Assembly (NCBI RefSeq): GCF_003286085.1 | Contig: NW_020825289.1 | Span: 7,874,001 to 7,938,000, forward strand | From: Drosophila persimilis | Lineage: Eukaryota; Arthropoda; Insecta; Diptera; Drosophilidae | Length of the DNA stretch: 64,000 bases | Reading direction: 5' to 3' | Shown: positions 11,453 to 21,999 of the stretch, one piece after another | How positions within the stretch are numbered: position 1 is the stretch's first letter | Layout: every line of letters starts with the position of its first letter | Program-made: the position numbers and the translations under genes | Notes under the pieces: model-generated | What the model was told of the DNA's origin: nothing | The model's database searches: none | The model's input: only the letters and a program-made list of their open reading frames with translations

Positions 11453-12438
11453 CATGTGTAGTGTTTGGAGTATTGAAATTGCCAATCGATTAACAATCAA
11501 CCACAAATGGTATCCGCTGGATACAGCAGAAATTGTATCCGCTGGATACAGGAGAAATTGTATCCGCTGGATACAGGAGATATTGTATCCGCTGGATACA
11601 GGAGATTTTGTATCCGCTGGATACAGGAGAAATTGTATCCGCTGGATACTGGAGATATTGTATCCGCTGGATACTGGAGATATTTTATCCGCTGGATACA
11701 GCAGAAATTGTATCCGCTGGACACAGGAGTTTGTGATAGAAGCCCTCCCTACGCGATTCTCAAATGTGGCCCTCTCATAATGATTTTATTTGTAGAATTT
11801 GTAGTAGTAGATGCATGTGTAGTGTTTGGAGTATTGAAATTGCCAATCGATCCACAATCAACCACAAATGGTATCCGCTGGATACTGGAGATATTGTATC
11901 CGCTGGATACAGCAGAAATTGTATCCGCTGGACACAGGAGTTTGTGATAGAAGCCATCCCTACGCGATTCTCAAATGTGGCCCTCTCATAATGATTTTAT
12001 TTGTAGAATTTGTAGTAGTAGATGCATGTGTACTGTTTGGAGTATTGTATTCTCAAATGAGACACTGCATGTTTTTGAACGATTTTATCCAAAGATTCTC
12101 CATTGAGACACTGCATGTTTTTAAACGAATTTATTAAAAGATTCTCCATTGAGACACTGCATGTTTTTGAACGATTTTATCAAAAGATTCTCCATTGACA
12201 CACTGCATGTTTTTGAACGATTTTATCAAAAGATTCTCCATTGACACACTGCATGTTTTTGAACGATTTTATCAAAAGATTCTCCAATGAGACACTGCAT
12301 GTTTTTAAACGATTTTATCAAAAGATTCTCCAATGAGACACTGCAGGTTTTAAACGATGTTATCAAAAGATTCTCCAATGAGACACTGCATGTTTTTAAA
12401 GGATTTTATCCAAACATTCTCCGTTGAAACACTGCATG
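11453..12438. repeat. 1026-bp compound unit, copy 2
   Basis: Positions 11,451-12,076 match 10,425-11,050 with no difference that I could see over about 626 bp. The following 46-bp block (12,050-12,438) then diverges in monomer order. Content: 25-bp units at 11,508-11,725 and 11,872-11,938, two spacers, then 46-bp monomers. Confidence 0.92.
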
Positions 12439-15100
12439 TGTAGTGTTTGGAGTATTGAAATGGCCAATCGATCCACAATCAACCACAAATGGTATCCGCT
12501 GGATACAGGAGATGCTGTACCCTCTGGATACTGGAGATATTGTATCCGCTGGATACAGGAGTTTGTGATGGAAGCCCTCCTTACGCGATTCTCAAATGTG
12601 GCCCTCTCATAATGATTTTATTTGTAGAATTTGTAGTAGTAGATGCATGTGTACTGTTTGGAGTATTGTATTCTCAAATGAGACACTGCATGTTTTTAAA
12701 CGATTTTATCAAAAGATTCTCCAATGAGACACTGCAGGTTTTAAACGATGTTATCAAAAGATTCTCCAATGAGACACTGCATGTTTTTAAACGATTTTAT
12801 TAAAAGATTCTCCAATGAGACACTGCAGGTTTTAAACGATGTTATCAAAAGATTCTCCAATGAGACACTGCATGTTTTTAAAGGATTTTATCCAAACATT
12901 CTCCGTTGAGACACTGCATGTGTAGTGTTTGGAGTATTGAAATGGCCAATCGATCCACAATCAACCACAAATGGTATCCGCTGGATACTGGAGATATTGT
13001 ATCCGCTGGATACTGGAGATATTGTATCCGCTGGATACTGGAGATATTTTATCCGCTGGATACAGCAGAAATTGTATCCGCTGGACACAGGAGTTTGTGA
13101 TAGAAGCCCTCCCTACGCGATTCTCAAATGTGGCCCTCTCATAATGATTTTATTTGTAGAATTTGTAGTAGTAGATGCATGTGTAGTGTTTGGAGTATTG
13201 AAATTGCCAATCGATCCAAAATCAACCACAAATGGTATCCGCTGGATACTGGAGATATTGTATCCGCTGGATACTGGAGATTTTGTATCCGCTGGATACA
13301 GGAGATATTGTATCCGCTGGATACAGGAGATTTTGTATCCGCTGGATACAGGAGAAATTGTATCCGCTGGATACTGGAGATATTGTATCCGCTGGATACA
13401 GGAGAAATTGTATCCGCTGGATACTGGAGATTTTGTATCCGCTGGATACAGGAGAAATTGTATCCGCTGGATACTGGAGATTTTGTATCCGCTGGATACA
13501 GGAGAAATTGTATCCGCTGGATACTGGAGATATTGTATCCGCTGGATACAGGAGAAATTGTATACGCTGGACACAGGAGTTTGTGATAGAAGCCATCCCT
13601 ACGCGATTCTCAAATGTGGCCCTCTCATATTGATTTTATTTGTAGTAGTAGATGCATGTGTAGTGTTTGGAGTATTGAAATTGCCAATCGATCCAAAATC
13701 AACCACAAATGGTATCCGCTGGATACTGGAGATATTGTATCCGCTGGATACAGGAGAAATTGTATACGCTGGACACAGGAGTTTGTGATAGAAGCCATCC
13801 CTACGCGATTCTCAAATGTGGCCCTCTCATATTGATTTTATTTGTAGTAGTAGATGCATGTGTAGTGTTTGGAGTATTGAAATTGCCAATCGATCCAAAA
13901 TCAACCACAAATGGTATCCGCTGGATACTGGAGATATTGTATCCGCTGGATACAGGAGAAATTGTATCCGCTGGATACAGGAGATATTGTATCCGCTGGA
14001 TACAGGAGATTTTGTATCCGCTGGATACAGGAGAAATTGTATCCGCTGGATACTGGAGATATTGTATCCGCTGGATACTGGAGATATTTTATCCGCTGGA
14101 TACAGCAGAAATTGTATCCGCTGGACACAGGAGTTTGTGATAGAAGCCCTCCCTACGCGATTCTCAAATGTGGCCCTCTCATAATGATTTTATTTGTAGA
14201 ATTTGTAGTAGTAGATGCATGTGTAGTGTTTGGAGTATTGAAATTGCCAATCGATCCAAAATCAACCACAAATGGTATCCGCTGGATACTGGAGATATTG
14301 TATCCGCTGGATACAGCAGAAATTGTATCCGCTGGACACAGGAATTTGTGATAGAAGCCATCCCTACGCGATTCTCAAATGTGGCCCTCTCATAATGATT
14401 TTATTTGTAGAATTTGTAGTAGTAGATGCATGTGTACTGTTTGGAGTATTGAAATTGCCAATCGATCCAAAATCAACCACAAATGGTATCCGCTGGATAC
14501 TGGAGATATTGTATCCGCTGGATACTGGAGATTTTGTATCCGCTGGATACAGGAGATATTGTATCCGCTGGATACAGGAGATTTTGTATCCGCTGGATAC
14601 AGGAGAAATTGTATCCGCTGGATACTGGAGATATTGTATCCGCTGGATACAGGAGAAATTGTATCCGCTGGATACTGGAGATTTTGTATCCGCTGGATAC
14701 AGGAGAAATTGTATCCGCTGGATACTGGAGATATTGTATCCGCTGGATACAGCAGAAATTGTATCCGCTGGATACTGGAGATATTGTATCCGCTGGATAC
14801 TGGAGATATTGTATCCGCTGGATACTGGAGATATTGTATCCGCTGGATACAGCAGAAATTGTATCCGCTGGACACAGGAGTTTGTGATAGAAGCCCTCCC
14901 TACGCGATTCTCAAATGTGGCCCTCTCATAATGATTTTATTTGTAGAATTTGTAGTAGTAGATGCATGTGTAGTGTTTGGAGTATTGAAATTGCCAATCG
15001 ATCCAAAATCAACCACAAATGGTATCCGCTGGATACTGGAGATATTGTATCCGCTGGATACTGGAGATATTGTATCCGCTGGATACAGGAACTGAAATGG
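12439..15100. repeat. Mixed 25-bp, spacer and 46-bp arrays, right part of the field
   Basis: 25-bp blocks lie at about 12,491-12,565, 12,973-13,091, 13,238-13,577, 13,715-13,781, 13,914-14,130, 14,277-14,341, 14,487-14,876 and 15,029-15,095, with spacers between them. One more 46-bp block is at about 12,668-12,918. Larger duplications are visible: 13,579-13,713 repeats with an offset of 202 bp, and about 13,091-13,400 recurs near 14,341-14,650 with an offset of 1250 bp. Long open frames run through on both strands, a by-product of the stop-free 25-bp unit. Confidence 0.92.
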
Positions 15101-15129
15101 AAGCCCCCCCTAGGCGATTCTCAAATAAC

Positions 15130-16100
15130 TCTCGAAATAAGGTAAGAAATTGTAGTAGTAAAAGTGTACAATTAAATCGTGTGCTTCGAGAAGTGAGCGT
15201 GCGCTCGTTCTCTGTGATCCCATTTAAATCAAAATATAAATGAAACACATTAATAATAAAATGAATAATAAATCAATTGAAACAAAAATAAATAAAAATA
15301 CAAAAATTAAAATAAATAAATAATAATACAAATAAATATATAATAAAATAAAAATAAATAAATGAATTTTAAATAAATATTAAATAATTGTTTAAAATGT
15401 AAATTATGTAAAAATTGAAATAACATGTGAAACAACCCAACACCCACCCACCCAAAGGCACAAAAGTGTTCCAACGAAGCTTGAAATGTAAGCAAATGGC
15501 AATCTAAATGGAAGTCAAGTGAAAAGTGCATTCTGTGAGTGAAAGTGCGAGCGAGTAAAAATAATGTTGAAAGGACTGGCAAGGAATACGAGGCGACACG
15601 AAGTTATTATTTATTTTTTTTAATGTTTTTGTGTTTGTGTGTGACTACCAGCTACCAACAACAAACTACAAAAACATATTACAACAAAAAACTACAACAA
15701 CAAACTACAACAGCGCAATAAAAGGAAACAGAAAGTAATGTTTCACAATTTACTAATGGGAACAGGCGAGTGTTTCAATTTTGATTTACTCTGTTTACTG
15801 CTTTTTTCTTCCTATTTAATTTTATTATTATATTTATATATTTCTTCACTTTTTGTATTTTCTCTCGTATTTCCTCGTTTGACTCCTTTTCCATTAAATG
15901 TGTTGTTTTTTTTTTTTTAATATAATATATTGAATTGAATATAATTGTTTTTAGGTCTTCAATTATACTGAAAACATCTTGGGCGTACCGTGGAACGCAT
16001 ATTCTGTACAATTCTCAAAAGTTTCACATTCATATGCTGCGGGGGCTCTTTTAAGCTTTACTCGTAGTACTCAGTATTTTATCAAACGTATTGCTTCATG
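15130..16100. repeat. Repeat A, copy 3 (diverged)
   Basis: It is homologous to copies 1 and 2 with many changes. Shared words include GTGAAAAGTGCAT, GTTGAAAGGACTGGCAAGG, AATACGAGGCGACACGAA, CAGCGCAATAAAAGGAAAC and ATGGGAACAGG. The consensus donor GGTGAGTG of copies 1 and 2 is GGCGAGTG here. Weaker matching continues to about 16,100 (TTTCACATTCA, ATTTTATCAAACG). The AT-rich section is much shorter than in copy 2. Small open frames differ between copies, so the unit is probably non-coding. Confidence 0.75.
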
Positions 16101-16290
16101 TACATGCTCTGAATACGTTCACCGTTCCCTCACCGCAGTAAACAGTTCAACCCAAGTCCATAGGTCCGCCAGAAACAAATAGCAGTCTTTTCGATAGTAC
16201 ACATTCGTTTCTTATGAAATTCTAGATTTCCCTTAGAATTTCAAAGATGGAAATAAAACAAGTTTTGTATTTTTTTACACATTTAAAGAT
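16101..16290. other. Unassigned intergenic DNA
   Basis: I see no gene, repeat or clear regulatory word between the faded end of repeat A copy 3 and the probable poly(A) site of PTP-ER. Confidence 0.4.
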
Positions 16291-17220
16291 ACATTTAAAA
16301 TGTTTCTAGGGTTTATTTGACTAGTTCCATTGCATAAACATTAATACAAGATTCATTTACGGTTTGGTTTTACACTATCCACGTTTTTCAAATTGTTTTT
16401 TTTTCTTTTGTATCTCTTTGATCAACTCTACGCGCGATTCGATGGATGATGGTGGGTGGAGGGTGGACGGGGGGCCCCCAACCCGACGGTAGAACTAGCA
16501 GTTTGGGTTTGAAGAAATTTGGTGTTTAGTCAGAAGGCCCCTGGGATGGGGCCAACTTGAAAAAGGTGTGAGCTTTCTTCGCCCCCAAACATGGGTAGCC
16601 AGCTCACAGTTGGATCCGGGGCCGCCGCGCACACGTCGTCGAGCTCTGTAAAGTTTTGGGGAAGGGGAAGGGCAAAGGGAGGGAGGGGGTCTACGATAAG
16701 GTAAGGACAAAGGTATGGGTGAGGGTAATATAATAATTGGTAATTAACTTTAGTTTAGTTTTTTAAGCATAGTTTACACGAAAAGTGGGTTTGGAAACAT
16801 TTACACTTATGTACATACATACATGCATACACATTTAACTGACACATACATCCGAACACTTAATAAACATTTATATATGTATATATGTAGAATATGTGGT
16901 AATAGTAATATTTAGCAAACATTCCAGGACACCTCCACTACACGGAGTATGCCCCAGCACTATGTAAGTGTGTGTGTTTCGAGACTCTTTTAGCCATGGT
17001 TTGTCGTCTTCTTGTTTGATATTCTTTTTCGATTGGTTGTGTTCTTCATTACATTAAAATAAGGGTCACAAAATATTGTTTTACAAATAGTAAATTGGTG
17101 TTTTTTCTTCTTTTCCTTTTCCTGTTTCTTCTTCTGTATTGCGTATCCTCATATTCATATTTAGTCCATATCGTAGTCGTCAACATGGGGGGTGTACTGT
17201 AATTGTAATTATTTTGAATC
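16291..17220 (-). other. PTP-ER: Probable 3' UTR of PTP-ER
   Basis: This stretch follows the PTP-ER stop codon on the minus strand. TTTATT at 16,312-16,317 (AATAAA in the transcript) is a plausible poly(A) signal, which would give a 3' UTR of about 900 bases. The stretch holds a strongly G-rich tract at about 16,445-16,490 (C-rich in the mRNA) and ACATACATAC/TATATATGTATA simple repeats near 16,810-16,890. The end is inferred. Confidence 0.45.
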
Positions 17221-20200
17221 CTAGAACCGCCTCAAGGCCAGGGTTCGCTTCAGGTAGAGACAAATGGCCCGGTGTATCAGCTCATACTGCTCGGAGTTCT
17301 GGACCATGCCGCCGCGCTGCAAGCGTAGATTGCACACAATGCCCAGCACGTCCACAAAGATGTCTGGCATCTTGGGTAGCTTGTCGAAGGTGGGCGGCTC
17401 CTGGTGGTCAATTATCTGCCGTATATGCCGTATGGTGTTGCATGTGAAGCTGCTGTCGCTGTCGTCGTGATTCGCCTCCGAGTTGCAGTCAAAGTCTGCC
17501 ACATACAGAGCTTTGGTCAGCATTCCGGTGAGAGAGTAGGCCAGCGACTGACGCACCTGCCGCACGGCATTCAATATGGCCGTGAAGCAGCCGGTCCGCC
17601 CGATGCCAGCCGAGCAGTGGATAACGGGCAAGGGCTGCACGGCATTGAAAATGTCCTGCTTATAGATGTCCAGACGCTGGGCCGTCAGATGGGCATTGCG
17701 CACGCTTCGACTCTCGTCGTAGTTGTCAAACTCCGATTCGCATTTGCCCAGATTCAGGACATGCAGACAAGTGTCCAGCAACGTATTGATGTCTCGCGGC
17801 GAGTGGTGATCGGGCCAATCCGGATACCAGTAGTGATAGCAGCAGATCTTTTGCAGGTGATAGCTCGCCGTCTGCGGCACATGGATGCAGTAGAGTAGCA
17901 CAAACTTTCGCACCGAGTACCCGTTTCGTCGCACAATACCCACGTTCTTCACCAGAAAAAAGTTGCTCTGGGCTGGCAGACTCTCCAGCAGTTCGCTGTC
18001 CAGCGTCACCTTCAGCGACTCGACGCCAATGTGCTGATAGCTCAGATCCTCGAGCTCATTAACTCGCGGCGGCGGTGCCACTGCAGTGTCCGGCACAGAC
18101 ATGGGCACCAGGTGCTGGTCAAAGTATTCCCGGGCAGCCGTACTCAGACAGAACACCTCGCACTTGGCGGCCACAGCGAATATCTCATTGAGGTCGATGG
18201 GAAAGTAAATGGCGCACTTCTGCCGATTCGCCTCCGTAAAGTTGGTGAGCATGACGATCTTCTGAAAGTACTGCTGCAATATCTGCGACCTTTCCATGTG
18301 CGGACTGCTGCTGCTGCCCCCGTCTACGCAGCGGCGGATGTAGCGCTGCGTGTTCTGGTAGATCATCAGCCAGAACTCGAAGATGGTGTTGGGCAGCGGA
18401 CCTTGGGTGGCCACATAGCACTTGGACACGTAGTCGGGTCCCTGCAAGAACAAAATTAGAATCATTCGGATACTTATAGGAAGATGGGACTCACCTTGAT
18501 ATAATTGGCATTGATGTAGGGCGCATCCTCGTTGGCGGACACATAGAGGGCTTTCTCCAGCTCTTGCGCCTGCTCCTCCAGGCTGATGAGCTCGCTGGCC
18601 TCTGGCTCGAGCAGCACACGGGAATGCTCGTTGGGCAGAATCGTCTTGTAGCGATTCTTCGTCTGGGACCCAAACACCATGGGCTTCTCCTGATGGTTGA
18701 GCGGCAGATCCCAGAACTCCTTGTGTAGATCGCAGAAGATGCGCTTCTGCTCGGCCTCCTCCAGCTGTGGCATCGACTGCACAATCCGCTGAACCACCGC
18801 CTGATAGCAGGCAATCAGCTCGCTATCCTCCGAGCTGGGCGGCAACTGATTCGTGGGTGTCTCCATCTCAGCATCGCGGCCATTCGAGCCCAAAACCGGC
18901 GGCTGTTCAATGATGTTCTTGCTGGTCTTGTAGCTGTGATCGAAAACGTGATTGAGGCGGATCAGATCGAACTGGTTCAGTGGATTGGAGGCACTCTGCA
19001 GCATCTGGATGCTGGCCAAATAGATCTTGAACTCCTCGCTGGTCGTCTGCGGCGAGAGGGGCCGTGTCATGATGTTGCGCACCGTAGCACCGGCGCAGGT
19101 GCAGGCAATGCTCTGCTCGGTACTGGCCGGACCTCCCTGTACCGGATTGGGCTGCAGGTCAGAAGCAGATCCGAAGCACACCTGGCCAAAGAACTGGTTG
19201 TTCTGTTTATTGTTGCTGTTCAGATTCTCGGTGCTGAAGAATTTCCGCTGGTGCGGGGCCTGGCTGGAGGCGGCACAGCTGCAGACTGTGACCTTGGGCT
19301 GGCCACACACATCCGGAACGGGCAGTTCGCCGCCACACCCCACCCCCAGAATGCTGCCCATATTGAGGGTGAGACTCTGATTGGATCCGCGCCGCTCCAG
19401 CAGACCGCGTTTGGGTGTCGGCACATTCGATCCCGATCCCGAGCCCGTCGAATTGGTTCGCATGCTCAATCTGTTGTACTTCTCGGCATTCAGCATCGCC
19501 TGCTGCTGTTGCTGTAGGTCTCCGCACGAGGTGGTGGTGTGTCCCTTCAGTGTGATGCTGTGAGTGGATCCCCGCCTGCGGAATAAGCCCTGACGATTGC
19601 CCTGGCTGCTGGCAAGATGTTGGGGTGTCTGCTGCTGACTGGTGCCTGCCAGTTGAGTGGCTCCGCTGCCTGTGCCCCCGCCAGCATCCAGGTTGCAGCT
19701 GGACTTGGAGTTGAGTATGGATCCGAGGCTGTAGTTGGACAGGCTGAGGCCGCTGTTCATCAGGTTGCCGCACGAGCTGTGCAGATTGAGAGTGAGACTG
19801 TGGTTAGATCCACGTCGCTGCAGGAGATTCATCGATGAGGTGGACACCGTCGTCTTGGCCTGAAGATTGGGCATAGGCAGGTCCATGGACTTCTGTTTGA
19901 AGGGCGACTCCTTGGAGGAGGAGCCGCCGCCGCCGCCAGATGAGAACTCTACCAGGGTGAGGCATTCGGGCAAGGTCTTCAGATTGGTGCTGGACGAGTG
20001 CAGCAGCTGGTTATGCTTGTGGGCACTGCGCGGCGCCAAAGTGGCGCCCAGGCCGAACTTTGAGCTGCTGTCCACGCTGCAGGCGGACTTCAGCTCGGCG
20101 GCGCTGCGCTGCGGGGAGTCACTAAGGCTCATTTCCGAGTCCAGCGAGCTCTGAGCCGTGCTACTGCTGCCATGATATGGATTCTGCTTGCGGTGGTACA

Positions 20201-21434
20201 TCAGCCAGTTGGGATTATCGATGCCGGGCGACTTTCGGCGCGCAGTGCGACGGACATTGTGACTGTCGAGACGAGAGAGCGATGTCGAGTGTATGCTGGC
20301 GGAGGAGGTGGGCTGCTGCAGATGGTGGATGTGGATGCCACCGGCCAAGGGTTTGTTCTGGTTGTCCATCATGTCCTCGCAGCTGCCATGAGATTCGGTT
20401 ATGTTGTGCACCACAATCGACAGCTCCGTCTCGTTGGCCGCCGAGTCCAGGGAGCGGGCTTTCTCCTTGGTGCTCTTGATGGTGGGCGTCTTTGGTTTGG
20501 GCAGCGGCGATACCTGTCCACCGGAGTGTTTGATGGGCACATCTGTGATGCGAATGGTGAGATTGTTCTTGTTCTTGCGATTCTTCCGGCCTTCGGCTCT
20601 CTGCTGATCTTGCGGCTCTACACGCGCCAGCTCGGCGGCCAGTGATTCCTTGCCCCTGAAACGCAACCCTTGGGCCGCTTCCTCAATATGTACTGCATCG
20701 ATTGGAGCCTCCTGGACGACATGATGATCGATCTCGGGGAAGCGAAAGAAGTTCCCGCTCTTGTAGCCAGCCGAATTGATGATGTTCAAGGGAGAGCCGT
20801 GGCCGGACAGATTCAGATTGTTAATGGACGACAGAAACTTTGGTGAATAGGTGAGACGGCTCGCCTCAAGGCCGCCGGGCGTCGAGGAGGATTCATCTCT
20901 AAATATAATTGTGGGTGAGTTGTGCTCGCTCTTGGACAGATACAGACTATTCTCTAGATCGTCGCCGGACTTTGGAATTGTGTTCTCCTTGTCGGTGGTG
21001 CCTCCTCCCCTGCCCCTCTGCTCCTCTGTGGTGCTAGCAATGTGCGGTGAGCAGGATCGTCGATCGTATAGGGAGAAACGCTTGAACTTTCGATTCAATG
21101 TCGGTGACTGCGTGACGTGGTGGGGTGGATTCGGGTGGGCGATGGTGAACTGCTTGGCCGTATAGGGGCGTGCGGAATCCTCTATATCGTGGTCGAGTGC
21201 CTCTGCGGGTAGTGTGGTGGCGGTGGCTGTGCCGACGACACCCCCTGGCGATTGCGTTGCTGTTTCGGTTGTGGGCGATGGGAACTCAAAGGAGGTTTGC
21301 AGAAATTCCATGGGTGTGTAGTACGGTGTGCTCTTGTTGCTCTCCACATCCTCGACATCAATTGTGGTCGGGTAGGGGGTCGGGGGGTACTCAATTGATG
21401 CATTTTCCTTGTTGTTGTTTTTTAACTTGTCCAT
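17221..21434 (-). CDS. PTP-ER: Protein tyrosine phosphatase PTP-ER (ERK phosphatase)
   Basis: Two coding exons, 21434-18495 and 18441-17221, are joined in phase 0 across a 53-bp intron, giving 1386 residues. The C-terminal third is a classical PTP domain: NEDAPYINANYIK before the junction, the WPD loop (acid Asp1191) and the HCSAGIGRTG P-loop with Cys1256 and Arg1262. The enzyme dephosphorylates tyrosine. In flies PTP-ER acts on ERK/Rolled downstream of Ras. The long N-terminal half is low-complexity, Ser/Gly/Gln-rich and probably disordered. It contains three copies of a kinase-interaction motif. An ATG five codons upstream (21,449) is formed by a GT microsatellite (it would add MCVCI). I prefer 21,434 because its context (ATAATGG) is better. 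No active-site residue is missing. Confidence 0.93.
19365..19826 (-). other. PTP-ER: Three kinase-interaction-motif repeats in PTP-ER
   Basis: LLQRRGSNHSLTL (residues 537-549, 19,788-19,826), LFRRRGSTHSITL (617-629, 19,548-19,586) and LLERRGSNQSLTL (678-690, 19,365-19,403) are near-copies of one another. They closely match the known KIM of the mammalian MAPK phosphatases PTPRR, PTPN5 and PTPN7 (L.ERRGSN.SLTL). In those proteins the KIM docks ERK/p38, and PKA phosphorylation of its Ser blocks docking. Docking at all three fly sites is inference. Confidence 0.85.
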
Positions 21435-21449
21435 TATACACACACACAC

Positions 21450-21999
21450 ACATACGCAAGTGCAAAAGCAAGGCGCACAAAGCGCGTTCGCTTCGCCCGG
21501 TAAGTGATTCGATCCTCCTCACTCAATAAACATGTTTGCCTGCACAAATTATGCACTTTGTTCGGTTAAATCTAAATCGCCATCATATGAAAATCATTTT
21601 TCACAACAACAACATTTTCACAACATTTTCTCGAGAAAATTGAGATGGCCGTCCTTCGATAGAATGCGCGATGGCAGTTCGCTAGTGGTGGCAGTTCTTC
21701 GATAAGAGAATTCCCCGAAAATTAAACTATCGACATGAAATTTAACTATCGATAAGCAATGAAATTTTAATGACACTTTAAATACGATATCTATCGAAAA
21801 TATACCGAATTAATGCTAAATACAGTTTTACTCGTGGCCGTTAATTTGAAAATTTGAAAAGTGTCAACTTTGAACATATTAAAAGATGTGTTTTAGTCTT
21901 CTCTGGCTTTGTTTAGCATATCACAACATCACCATTCAACCACATACGTTGCTTGGCCTTAGTCTTTTCCAAAAAGGCGGCTGCGTTTAGTTCCGGCCG
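21450..21999 (-). promoter_or_regulatory. PTP-ER upstream region with DRE-type sites
   Basis: A perfect DRE (TATCGATA) lies at 21,747-21,754. Related CTATCGA words are nearby (about 21,727 and 21,783), and AAAATATACCG, a Motif 6-like word on the minus strand, is at about 21,790. Such elements mark housekeeping promoters. The same gap holds the 3' end of the next minus-strand gene, which stops at 22,000. Confidence 0.5.

Noticed and set aside
10002-15095. Many open frames in both strands of the satellite field as genes
   Set aside because: They follow from a stop-free 25-bp unit and overlap each other in all frames. None has an independent gene signal.
7655-15100. CRISPR array
   Set aside because: The genome is eukaryotic, the units are directly tandem without unique spacers of constant length, and there are no cas genes.
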